Positions 17,163 to 25,514 of a stretch of 64,000 nucleotides of DNA are shown one piece after another; the stretch's first letter is position 1; each line of letters starts with the position of its first letter. The notes beneath the pieces were generated by a model. It did not search any database. It worked only from the letters and a program-made list of their open reading frames with translations, and was not told the origin of the DNA. The DNA is from CAWANF01 sp963783355 (lineage in GTDB: Bacteria > Bacteroidota > Rhodothermia > Balneolales > DATFMH01): the NCBI GenBank assembly GCA_963783355.1, contig CAWANF010000009.1:71906-135905 (forward strand). Direction: 5' to 3'. The position numbers were made by a program, and so were the translations under genes.

Positions 17163-18515
17163 TTACCCAACCATATACGGTATATCCGAACCATGGGTAG
17201 GATAGGCATAAATCATCTCATTTAGGTCTGTTACAGTTGTACCCTGGTTAATGGCCAGGGTAAATATATTGATTAATTCTTCTGCTTTGGTTCCTAACAG
17301 GTGGGCCCCAAGAATCTTCCCGGTTTCTTTTTCAACGATGGTCTTGAACGCGGTATGTGATTCATTAATTCTTTTATATGAATACCAATTTTCCATCCTG
17401 TTTGTGATAATTTCGAATTCATATCCTTCGTCCCGGGCTTCTTCTTCGTTCAGTCCAACCGAAGCTAAGGGCGGAACCGTAAACACGACGGTTGGCTGTG
17501 CCGGATAATCGGCAATTCTTCGATTTCCATTCAATAAATTCTCTGCTACAATGCGTGATTCAAATCCTGCCACCGGGGTTAAGGGTTTTCCATCCGTTGC
17601 CGCAACATCCCCCGCGGCATAGACCCGGAGATTGCTGATACTTTGCAGATATTGATTCACGATAATGCCTTTTTTCCCGAATTCTACGTTCCCGTTTTCC
17701 AGGAATAACTGGTCAATATTGGGTACCCTTCCGGCTCCATGAACAACAAGATTGCCTTTTATTTGTATCATCGAGTCGTTTTGTGAAGCGGTTATTAAGA
17801 ATTCTTCACCATTTTTCTCAATCGACTTTACTTCTGAATTCAAATATAGTTCAATGCCCAATTCTTTTGCTTTTCCCAATAAGATAGCAACCAAATCATG
17901 GTCAAAACCCTCCAAAGGCCGGCTTCCCCTGTGCACGATATGTACTTCCGCACCTGCCAGCGCCGCAATAAAAGCAAACTCAAACGATATATATCCTCCG
18001 CCTACAAATACTATTTTGCCGGGTAATTCCTCCAGTTCCAGAAAGTCCGTGCTGGTTACGAGATGTTCAAAACCCTGAATCGGCAATGGAGCCGGTCTTG
18101 CACCGGTGGCAATCAGAATGTATTCCCCTGTCAGTATATAATTTCCAACTTTAACCGTATTTTCATCCTCGAAATGGGCATGACCGTGAAAGGGCATAAT
18201 TCCGGCTTTTTTCATTCCATTTTCTTTGTTAGCGGGAACGGGATCCGTAAAACCTCTTTTGAATTTCATCAGCTGTTTCCAGTCGACCACGGCATTCGAA
18301 GAAATACCATGGATTCCCATTCTCCGGTTCCAATCTGCCAGGTCGGCCGCTCCAACCAATATTTTCTTGGGATCACAACCCCGCTGGGCACAAGTCCCGC
18401 CAAAAGGCAATTCGTCTATTTGGGCTACTTTCCATCCCGCTTCGGCACATCGTCCTGCTGCTGATGCCGCCGTGCCTGTGCCAATTACGATGAGATCAAA
18501 ATTTAAATGTTCCAT
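17163..18515 (-). CDS. NAD(P)/FAD disulfide oxidoreductase, class I family
   Basis: 450 residues. In order: FAD-binding GTGTAASAAG (about 12-21), redox-active pair in GGTCAQRGCDPKK (C42/C47 region), NAD(P)-binding VGGGYISFEFA (about 170-180), the second FAD motif YAAGDVA, and a dimerisation domain. This is the glutathione reductase/lipoamide dehydrogenase/mercuric reductase family. The usual C-terminal HPT-x-x-E is YAYPTHGSD, so the catalytic His is replaced by Tyr and the Glu dyad is not conserved; the substrate is uncertain. No MerA-type GMTC metal motif is present. It is the last gene of the sigma-factor block. Confidence 0.75.
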   Translation of the reverse strand: MEHLNFDLIVIGTGTAASAAGRCAEAGWKVAQIDELPFGGTCAQRGCDPKKILVGAADLADWNRRMGIHGISSNAVVDWKQLMKFKRGFTDPVPANKENGMKKAGIMPFHGHAHFEDENTVKVGNYILTGEYILIATGARPAPLPIQGFEHLVTSTDFLELEELPGKIVFVGGGYISFEFAFIAALAGAEVHIVHRGSRPLEGFDHDLVAILLGKAKELGIELYLNSEVKSIEKNGEEFLITASQNDSMIQIKGNLVVHGAGRVPNIDQLFLENGNVEFGKKGIIVNQYLQSISNLRVYAAGDVAATDGKPLTPVAGFESRIVAENLLNGNRRIADYPAQPTVVFTVPPLASVGLNEEEARDEGYEFEIITNRMENWYSYKRINESHTAFKTIVEKETGKILGAHLLGTKAEELINIFTLAINQGTTVTDLNEMIYAYPTHGSDIPYMVG

Positions 18516-18573
18516 AATTTTAAAGACCTGGAATTACGTTTGTTTGAACCTGATTAATCCCCGGAGTTTCATT

Positions 18574-19290
18574 TTAAACTTCACAGGATCCGGATTCCTC
18601 AGTAATAGAATCCATTTTTCTCCCTGATGATTGCTGGCCGGGTAATGCCAATAACCATTCCCCGTTCTGAAGCCACCGATGTGCCAAAAATCCTAATAAG
18701 ATCCCAAATATGATATGGGCTCCATAAACGATTTCGGTCATTCCGGGAAGTCCTGTCGCCATAAATCCGACTCCCATAGCTTTTACGGCCGGACTCAGCA
18801 GGAAGCCGGTACCGATCAACAAAGCATAAACGAGTCCCCACCAAACCGGTTTTCGGCCAAGCAGAACGGCAAAAATGATCCCAAAAGATGCCCCATTCCA
18901 GTAGTGATAGGTGTAACCAAGAATATTTGACCATGTTGAAGGTCCTTCCATAAAGCGGTTTGTAAGTAGAACACCCAAGAGCTTCGGCATATCACCGGGC
19001 ATCCAGCCCATCTTGAAACCAAATATTCGAACGACTTCGAGTCCGGCGGTAGCAATAAGCCCGGAAACGGCACCGATTAGTATTCGATGTGATAAAACTG
19101 TCCGATTTTGGACCCTGGATATTGCATAAATGAGTACGATGATGATGATACCCGGCAAGAGCAGCCATGTTCCGAGGGACGGCATACTCGCCCATCCGGC
19201 CATAGCAGCCGGATAAATATTGGGTGAGATGCCAGCCATGGCCAGCACTACAAGTCCGAGTATCACATTTGAATTAATTTTCATTGACAT
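18574..19290 (-). CDS. multi-pass membrane protein of unknown function
   Basis: 238 residues with six or seven hydrophobic segments (for example NVILGLVVLAMAGI, WLLLPGIIIIVLIYAI, GLVYALLIGTGFLL, IIFGILLGFLAHRW). Conserved-looking polar features in the membrane part are YTYHYWNGASFG and GLPGMTEIVYGAHIIFG, including His residues that could bind metal or heme. The last 25 residues are polar and end in a Cys. I do not recognise the family. It sits between the DUF302 gene (27 bases upstream) and the reductase (58 bases downstream), which suggests a redox or envelope-stress role. Confidence 0.6.
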   Translation of the reverse strand: MSMKINSNVILGLVVLAMAGISPNIYPAAMAGWASMPSLGTWLLLPGIIIIVLIYAISRVQNRTVLSHRILIGAVSGLIATAGLEVVRIFGFKMGWMPGDMPKLLGVLLTNRFMEGPSTWSNILGYTYHYWNGASFGIIFAVLLGRKPVWWGLVYALLIGTGFLLSPAVKAMGVGFMATGLPGMTEIVYGAHIIFGILLGFLAHRWLQNGEWLLALPGQQSSGRKMDSITEESGSCEV

Positions 19291-19317
19291 AGCTGCTCCT
19301 GTATTAACATTACGGAT

Positions 19318-19797
19318 TTAGTTTCCGATCATACTGGTCATTTTATGCAGCTTTTGATCCAGCATTTTGGTAATCATATCAACCTTTTTGTTGTTCAGGC
19401 TGGCTACTTCTTCCGATGGTGGGATATAAACGACATACGTGTGACCGTTTGTGTCTTCGTAAATATTAATTCGAACAGGTACGACGGCACCGGCAGCCCG
19501 GTCCGCTGAGAACAATTTTTTCCCTACATTCGGATTACCCACAAAAAAAGTTTTGGACTTAACGGAAATGCCGGTCATGGATAATACATGTCCCTGGTTC
19601 AACTGGCCCATGATCATCATTCCATTTCCCGAGACCATTTTTTTAAAAGCGGAAACGGTTTGATCAAAATTTTTAGTTGATTCCACTTTAATGATTCCTG
19701 ACCCAGACTGAGAATAGGCCGGGTGAAAACTTACAAGTGTAAAAACAGTCAGGAGTGTAATCGTTGCTAAAAGAGAACGCTTTTTTTTGTTATTCAT
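19318..19797 (-). CDS. secreted DUF302-domain protein
   Basis: 159 residues with a signal peptide ending near PAYSQS. The rest is one DUF302 domain: STKNFDQTVSAFKKMVSGNGM at the start, then FFVGNPNVGKKLFSADRAAG and VVPVRINIYED, which match the usual order of that family. Typical DUF302 proteins are periplasmic or cytosolic, of unknown biochemical role, and are often found beside redox genes. The gap of 140 bases to the anti-sigma gene may hold a separate promoter. Confidence 0.8.
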   Translation of the reverse strand: MNNKKKRSLLATITLLTVFTLVSFHPAYSQSGSGIIKVESTKNFDQTVSAFKKMVSGNGMMIMGQLNQGHVLSMTGISVKSKTFFVGNPNVGKKLFSADRAAGAVVPVRINIYEDTNGHTYVVYIPPSEEVASLNNKKVDMITKMLDQKLHKMTSMIGN

Positions 19798-19937
19798 ATT
19801 GTACCTCGTTTGTTGTTGATTTTCATAATTGACAAGTGATTTTTTCGTCTTGCATCACTTTAGTCGTAGCCTTTTTGAAAACCTTACAAACTTTTTCCAG
19901 GTACTCTGCAAATAATCAAAAAAAGGGTGATTACCGT

Positions 19938-20246
19938 TTATTCAGGCTTGTTTTTATCCATTTCGGTTTTGATTCTTTGATAGGCTTCCTCACTTAAACC
20001 TTCACCGGCATTCTCATGATCTGTTTTAAATATAGCAGCTGACTTTTTAAACATCCGGTCCATAGCCGCCAGCTGTTTCTGGTATCGATGACACAACTTA
20101 CAACCAATAATATGAATACGAACCTGCCATTTTTCCCGAATGGATAATCGAGTATCCAGACTTTTACTGATAAGTCGAGTGATATCCTCACAAGGCGGAG
20201 TCAACAAATCGGTAACAGGTTTTATGATTTTCATTTTAATCTGCAT
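19938..20246 (-). CDS. zinc-binding anti-sigma factor (ZAS type, soluble)
   Basis: 102 residues. H45-x3-C49-x2-C52 (HIIGCKLC), with an earlier Cys19, matches the ZAS/zf-HC2 motif of anti-sigma factors. No membrane segment is present, so it is a cytoplasmic type, as in redox-sensing RsrA-like proteins. It starts eight bases after the sigma gene stop, as expected for a sigma/anti-sigma pair. A second ATG four codons in is also possible. Confidence 0.75.
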   Translation of the reverse strand: MQIKMKIIKPVTDLLTPPCEDITRLISKSLDTRLSIREKWQVRIHIIGCKLCHRYQKQLAAMDRMFKKSAAIFKTDHENAGEGLSEEAYQRIKTEMDKNKPE

Positions 20247-20254
20247 AACTCATT

Positions 20255-20842
20255 TTACTTTTCGAACCAGTTTTTTTCAAGACAGCGCCTCAAACCGGTC
20301 CTGGCCCGGTGCATAATAACCCAATAATTAGTCGAACTTATCTTCATTTCCTTACATATGGCTTCCGTTTCCATTTCATCCAGCTGGTTCATTTTAAATA
20401 TAGCAGCAATTCGTTCCGGCAGGCGTTTAAGACATTCCTGGAGGATAAACATGAATTCCCTGTCATGTAATGGTTTATCAGGTAATTCCGACCAGTTTTT
20501 AGGTGCCGATTCGGGCTTCCACCGTCCTTTTTCACTTCCTTTTTCGATAAAATCTTCAATATTCCCCGCTTCAAGATCGACTTTATTCTTCTCTGAAGCG
20601 TACATATGCCGGTAGTGATCTAAGATTTTATGTCGTAAAATACCGGTAAGCCAGGTCCTTATACTGCTTTTTCCATCAAATTTTGAGAAGCTTTTTAAAG
20701 CCGCTAATAAAGTCTCCTGAACCAAATCCTCTGCAATAACACTTTCCGAAACCCGAACAATAGCAAACCGATAAAGGTAATTACCATGTTCTTCCAGCCA
20801 GCTTTCAGGATTTGTATTATTAGATTTTTTTGTTTGCGACAT
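20255..20842 (-). CDS. ECF RNA polymerase sigma factor
   Basis: 195 residues. Region 2 runs from about 25 to 90 (EDLVQETLLAALKSFSKFDG, then IRTWLTGILRHKILDHYR). Region 4 runs from about 130 to 185 (LPERIAAIFKMNQLDEMETE and a helix-turn-helix up to RARTGLRRCLEK). Such factors direct RNA polymerase to stress promoters and usually control their own operon. It is the first gene of a block with the anti-sigma factor, DUF302 protein, membrane protein and disulfide reductase, all on the minus strand, which points to a redox or envelope-stress regulon. Confidence 0.9.
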   Translation of the reverse strand: MSQTKKSNNTNPESWLEEHGNYLYRFAIVRVSESVIAEDLVQETLLAALKSFSKFDGKSSIRTWLTGILRHKILDHYRHMYASEKNKVDLEAGNIEDFIEKGSEKGRWKPESAPKNWSELPDKPLHDREFMFILQECLKRLPERIAAIFKMNQLDEMETEAICKEMKISSTNYWVIMHRARTGLRRCLEKNWFEK

Positions 20843-21127
20843 TATCCTAAAATATTGGCAGTCATCATTTGCTCAAACTTAAATTCGTTTTTTAAAATAA
20901 GGAAATGAAAAAAATCAATGCAATCAGGCTGATACAAAATGAATGGAAATTACCATCATTAATGCGAAGATTGTATGGAGAAATTTTCTTTTCTTGAAGA
21001 TTTAGTCAAACGATGAAGACTTATTCCTTTAATTTTTAAAAATAATTCCAACACACATATAGGTAATAATGGTATTGTTGCTACGACTAAGACTTAATGA
21101 GATTGCAGAGCTGACCTTTGCCATGAT
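20843..21127. other. intergenic region upstream of the ECF sigma gene
   Basis: AT-rich, no supported gene. It should hold the minus-strand promoter of the sigma-factor operon, but I cannot point to a clear -35/-10 pair. AGGTAATAA at 21060 shares nine bases with the left inverted repeat at 11235. Confidence 0.4.
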
Positions 21128-21177
21128 ACAACATTTTTTCAGGCTCTGATCGTTGACGCGGTCAGGGTTTTTTTTTG
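21128..21177 (+). terminator. 40-bp repeat copy 2, terminator-like hairpin
   Basis: Exact second copy of the 40 bases at 17089-17128, followed by ten T. The sequences outside the repeat are unrelated. The two copies bracket the five-gene sigma-factor block in direct orientation. Confidence 0.6.
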
Positions 21178-21257
21178 TATGGTTGAAAGGTTCGGAGTAG
21201 CGTTGAGATATTTTTATCCCTAATTATTAATGTCCCGTTGCATATCTTCAATAATTA

Positions 21258-21424
21258 TATATGAATATCAAACTTTCACAGCCCAAACAATTGCCCCTTA
21301 TCTTTGTTTTAGGTAAACTGTTCTAGAGAGATTTTCATCATCGTTTTAATTAGAATTACAGATACAGATTATTCATCAGGGAAGCCCTTGCCATTCAGAG
21401 ACCATGTGAGAGAGCACTCCTTTT
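21258..21424 (+). promoter_or_regulatory. leader repeat L1 with Bacteroidota-type promoter
   Basis: A leader of about 160 bases repeated at 21948-22112. The shared 26-base core spans the AATTGCCCC stretch and TATCTTTG (21299-21306), which matches the -7 consensus TAnnTTTG. TTTC about 21 bases upstream may serve as the -33 element. It precedes the intact lipoprotein B. Confidence 0.5.
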
Positions 21425-21436
21425 AAAAATCATTCC

Positions 21437-21868
21437 ATGAAACATTTTTTCGGGCTTATCATCGGAATATTAATCGTTGTCTCTTGCATAAAATTCGAGG
21501 GCTACAGTGACGGCGGTGGCGATACCGGTATTGGTGGCATCAACCAGACTCAGATATTAAAAGTATATGCAAATCATTTTAATATAAAACGTGGTGATAC
21601 GACACGCATTACCTGTGTTATAAAAGATAGCCTTGATAAACGGTTTATCTTTGTTTGGCAGTTTAGTTACGGAAAGGCTCTTGATGTTAGAGACACCACC
21701 TGGACAACACAAGGTATTATTAAAGCCTATTCCAGTGGACATCGCAATTATATCGACTGGGTGGCTCCAACTGATACCGCAGGCTTTTTTGGTATAACTG
21801 TTCGAGCCAATAATCATGCAATTGATTCAGTAGCAGTTGAAAGCGCAACTGGCGTTAACGTCCTTTAA
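21437..21868 (+). CDS. Ig-like surface lipoprotein, copy B (intact)
   Basis: 143 residues, with the same length and layout as copy A: signal peptide MKHFFGLIIGILIVV, lipobox VVSC, GGGDTGIGG linker, then the Ig-like domain ending in WVAPTDTAGFFG and GVNVL. The middle of the gene is nearly identical in DNA to copy A, while the signal-peptide codons and the 5' flank differ, so the 5' ends have been exchanged. It is preceded by leader repeat L1. It is followed by leader L2 and a truncated CBM20-like gene rather than the helical partner found after copy A. Confidence 0.75.
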   Translation: MKHFFGLIIGILIVVSCIKFEGYSDGGGDTGIGGINQTQILKVYANHFNIKRGDTTRITCVIKDSLDKRFIFVWQFSYGKALDVRDTTWTTQGIIKAYSSGHRNYIDWVAPTDTAGFFGITVRANNHAIDSVAVESATGVNVL

Positions 21869-21947
21869 TCAAAAATCGTAAAAATAAATAGAGAAAAACA
21901 CTAACTGTATAAAGGTTTATTCCAGGAGGAGTTTGGGCACAAACAAT

Positions 21948-22112
21948 TATCAAATACCGAACTTTCAAAGACCGAACAATTGCCCCTTATCTTTGTTTTA
22001 ATTAAACTTCATTCAGAAAAATTCATCATAGTTTATATCAGTAATTCTGATACAGGCTATTCATCAGAGAGGATAAAAATTTTTATGAGAACATCAACAA
22101 GGGAGCACTCTC
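21948..22112 (+). promoter_or_regulatory. leader repeat L2
   Basis: Second copy of the leader: TATCTTTG at 21988-21995 behind the same AATTGCCCC core, then shared blocks TATTCATCAG and GAGCACTC. Here it leads into a 5'-truncated CBM20-like fragment, so the promoter may be intact while its gene is not. Confidence 0.5.
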
Positions 22113-22124
22113 ATTTCTGAGTAT

Positions 22125-22568
22125 ATGCTTTCAGGAACTCATAAAATCATTCCAAATCATGGCTGGGAAACAACAGATAACCGGCAAATCAGGCAATTGA
22201 GCCGGGACACCATGCTATCTTATGCCGCGTTTAATAACCTGCGGCGGGTAGCCCGTTTTATCATCCGTCCCGATCAATGGATTCAGAAGGGACTGTTTAA
22301 ACCTTTGAAAGGAGACATCCTGCAAATAAAAGTACGGCTTGACGGGCAAACACATCTTTCCGATCCCCTTATAAAGGTATCTTCATGGAATTGGGAGACG
22401 GCCATGGCGATTCTGTTACGATCTGAACAAACAGAATGGCCGTTGATTAAAAATATGCATATAGCATTAAGCAAATGGCAGTCCATTCCTGTTGATCTTA
22501 ACGGAACTATTATTCGCTTTCCAGAAAGCTTAATGACAGTAACTGCAAAATTAATAAGTGACAAATAA
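22125..22568 (+). pseudogene. 5'-truncated CBM20-like protein with tail, copy B
   Basis: 147 codons matching residues 138 onward of the protein at 24606 (SGTHKIIPNHGWETTDN, then NWETAMAILLRSEQTEW). The N-terminal part, including any signal peptide, is absent; the homology begins abruptly after the leader. An ATG is present by chance at the junction (MLSGTH). If translated it would give a cytoplasmic fragment. The C-terminal 30 residues are again unique. Confidence 0.65.
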
Positions 22569-22621
22569 TATTCAATTTTTAGGTTAAAATATAAACGAAA
22601 CCATTTAATGAGAGATTTATT

Positions 22622-23048
22622 ATGAAAAGAAAAAATAAAATCCTGCTATATTTTCTATAGACGATTTTGATTGCATTACTACTTTACTCTTGTGGATTCC
22701 CAACTGATACTGGGGAGGAAAAGATTAGTACCCTCCTCAGACTAGGATTTTAGAATTATTGGTACAACCGGATACTGTTGCCACCTAGGATACAGTTCAT
22801 CATTCATCTGCATGATAAAAGATAGTTTGGATAAACGATTTAAATTTTATTGGCAATCAAATATGGGACAATTTATCAATGAGGATGAATATCACAAACC
22901 AGATAATTCATATATAACATTAAATAATTCTATTGAATGGATTGCCCCTGCATATGAAGGTAACATAGTTGTACAAGTGACAATTGATAACGGAACGGAT
23001 TCATTGTATGTAAGATCACTTGCATATATATATGTAAATGGTAATTAA
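22622..23048 (+). pseudogene. Ig-like lipoprotein, copy C (broken)
   Basis: It begins MKRKNKILLYFL and meets a stop at codon 13. The lipobox LLYSC follows in the same frame, and a frameshift comes before the body, which resumes as MIKDSLDKRFKFYWQ and continues with IEWIAPAYEGN to a stop at 23046. At least one nonsense and one frameshift change are needed to explain it. The body has diverged far more than copies A and B. Confidence 0.75.
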
Positions 23049-23139
23049 TAAATATATATACACTTAATACAAAGGTATAAACTATTCATTTTTAATAAAT
23101 TTCAATATTTAATATGTATAAAACTATGGGAGGACTAAC

Positions 23140-23915
23140 ATGAGAAAACAATATTTAATAGTGTTTTTCTTACTATCTATTTTTCCTAATTTTTTAAAAG
23201 GACAAGCTGTAGTTGACATACTACCACCGAATAATATAAATGATCGATTTTATTCCGATATTGCGAATTTTAATATTCAAAGACCAGGATTAAATTTAAA
23301 TGGATTCGATAATGGTAAAGATAATATTGGATAAGGGAATGGTTTAAAACGGATATTAAACAATTTATACAGTTCGAATCCGGATATATCTATATAAAGA
23401 TACTTATAAAAAGATATTGAAGAAATCGAGTGAGTAGATAATGGATCCATTTTTGATAAGTGATTCATTTGGGCCAGGTAAACAATAATAGTAATATCTT
23501 GCAAAGCAAAGCATTTGTAGCTTTAGCTCGTTATGTATTACATAAAAATAGGATAGATGGTCAGATTACTGGTGCAAGTACGGATGCTCCAGATTATAGG
23601 GCTGCTTTAATTGATCTCAGAAATGCTTTCTTAAGTCCAATGAATTATCTTTTGGCAGATGGGACACATAGTTCAGATGAAGTCAAATGGACTGGAACTA
23701 TCGAGAATTATGCAAGAGCGCTGGATTTGTATCTTGCACTGGAAAATGCCTATAAATTTTGGGATGAGCCCGATTATGATGATACCAATTCTGATACTTT
23801 ATTGACTTCATCACAAAAAGAAACAGTATTACGGGCAAACACATCTTTCCGATCCCCTCATAAAAGTATCTTCAGGGAATTGGGAGACGGCCATGGCCAT
23901 TCCGTTACGATCTGA
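23140..23915 (+). pseudogene. secreted helical protein, decayed paralogue
   Basis: Homologue of the gene at 3567: a signal peptide (MRKQYLIVFFLLSIF), RPGLNLNGFDNGKDN, then a stop at 23332 and further stops up to about 23450. The rest is open from there (YARALDLYLALENAYKFWD, SSQKETVL) and runs out of frame into a CBM20-like tail at the same position as in the paralogue. Because both copies share the junction, the tail fusion came before the duplication. Confidence 0.75.
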
Positions 23916-24048
23916 ACAAACAGAATGGCAACTGGTTGAGAATATGCATAGGGCCTTAACTAATTGGGAAATTTTATCGGCAGGACTCAATGGAAATATC
24001 ATCCGGTTTCCGAGGCAGTCTTGGTCTCAAGCCTTTACTAAAAAATAA
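23833..24048 (+). pseudogene. CBM20-like protein tail cassette, copy 3
   Basis: A 72-codon open frame in its own phase (THLSDPLIKVSSGNWETAM, then QTEWQLVENMHRALTNW), with a distinct last 20 codons. It has no start and overlaps the out-of-frame end of the decayed helical gene. Confidence 0.75.
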
Positions 24049-24152
24049 ATGGAATAAGTATAATGGGAATAAAGGAATGGGGTTATGAGTATAGAAATTT
24101 AATGCAGCAAGAGATTAATAGTTATATACATCCTTTTAAAAAGAGAGGTTTT

Positions 24153-24585
24153 ATGAATCATTTATTATGGTTAGGTATTATAATTGTGCCATTGCTTAAC
24201 CGATTCCTGTCAAATCAATCTTGGAGATTCCGGAGGTGATCCGGGCATAGGAGGACCATATCAGACCCAAATTTTAAAGGTATTAGTACAACCGGATACC
24301 ATAGCACGTGGCGATACCACACGTATTACCTGTGTCATAAAAGATAGTCTGGATAAGCGGTTCATCTTTGTTTGGCAGTTGCAATATGGAAGACCAATTA
24401 ATGCAAAAGATACTATTTGGGCTCCAAAAGTAGATTTAAAAGCTTATACCACGGGACACCAGAATTATATTGATTGGGTGGCACCGACTGATACCGCAGG
24501 CTTTTTTGGATTTGGTGTTCGCGCTGATAATAAAGAAAAATATTCATTACCCGCAGAAAGCGGTAGCGCGATTATAGTTAAGTGA
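24153..24585 (+). pseudogene. Ig-like lipoprotein, copy D (frameshifted)
   Basis: The start ATG has a good RBS (AAGAGAGG) and a signal-like beginning (MNHLLWLGIIIVPLL). A one-base frameshift near 24195-24205 moves the lipobox (LTDSC) and the body into another frame. The body is complete and well conserved (GDTTRITCVIKDSLDKRF, WVAPTDTAGFFGFG). A single indel would restore it, so the break is recent. Confidence 0.75.
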
Positions 24586-24605
24586 GGTTATAAAATTAAT
24601 AAAAC

Positions 24606-25457
24606 TTGAATTCAGATGCTCCTAAGGGTACCCAACCAGATACGCTTGAGTTTAAGTTTGTGATCCAAACGAACGGAGGACGCTATATCCCGAATAACGG
24701 ATGGGAAACGCTGCCTAACCGCAGGTTTACTATAGCAGACCTCGAGACAAATTTACCCGAATTTATATATAACCGGCCCTGGCAACGCTGGCCGGAACGA
24801 CAGGTAACCTTTACCGTAGATATGAGAAACCAAAAAGTATTAGGGTTCTTTGATCCTAAAAAGGGAGATCAGGTAGTGGTAAGCGGCTCGTTTTCGGACT
24901 GGTCCGAAACGGGAATACCCATGATAGATAAAAGTGGAGAGGGTATTTACCAGGCCACTTTGCCAATTGCAGCGAATCCCGGACAACCGGTAAACTATAA
25001 ATTCCGGATGATTTCAGGAACTCATAAGATCATTCCAAATCATGGCTGGGAAACAACAGATAACCGGCAAATCAGGCAACTGAGCCGGGACACCGTACTA
25101 TCTTATACCGCGTTTAATAACCTGCGGCGGGCAGCCCGTTTTATCATCCGTCCCAACCAATGGATTCAGAAGGGACTGTTTAAACCTTTGAAAGGAGACA
25201 TCCTGCAAATAAGGGTACGGTTTGGCGGGCAAACGCATCTTTCCGATCCCCTCATAAAAGTATCTTCAGGAAATTGGGAGACAGCCATGACCATTCCGTT
25301 AAATGCAAAACACATCGAATGGCAATTAGTCGAGAATATGCATAGGGCCTTAACTAAATGGGAAACTTTATCGGCAGGAATCAATGGAATTATCATCTGG
25401 TTTCCAATTAAGCATCAGCCCTTGTCATTACTAATAAATAAAAAAAGTGATAAATAA
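24606..25457 (+). CDS. CBM20/AMPK-glycogen-like multi-module protein, 5'-truncated
   Basis: 283 residues beginning at a TTG with no signal peptide; the first residues look like the middle of a module, so the 5' end is probably lost. Residues 1-50 are the end of one module, and 60-150 a full starch-binding-like module (VTFTVDMRNQKVLGFFDPKK, VVVSGSFSDWSE, YKFRM). Residues 160-265 are a weaker third module (FIIRPNQWIQKGLF, SSGNWETAM). Such modules bind glycans or act as spacers in secreted proteins. It is the longest version of the family here and the likely source of the scattered tails. An earlier start outside the frame is not visible. Confidence 0.65.
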   Translation: MNSDAPKGTQPDTLEFKFVIQTNGGRYIPNNGWETLPNRRFTIADLETNLPEFIYNRPWQRWPERQVTFTVDMRNQKVLGFFDPKKGDQVVVSGSFSDWSETGIPMIDKSGEGIYQATLPIAANPGQPVNYKFRMISGTHKIIPNHGWETTDNRQIRQLSRDTVLSYTAFNNLRRAARFIIRPNQWIQKGLFKPLKGDILQIRVRFGGQTHLSDPLIKVSSGNWETAMTIPLNAKHIEWQLVENMHRALTKWETLSAGINGIIIWFPIKHQPLSLLINKKSDK

Positions 25458-25514
25458 TAGATGAATTAAGTTATTAATGTAATGAGAGGTTTAATTTTAT
25501 TTAAAGGGAGTCTT

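Noticed and set aside
17163..18515. Mercury resistance (merA) operon
   Set aside because: No metal-binding N-terminal domain, no merR, merT or merP, and the C-terminal catalytic residues differ.
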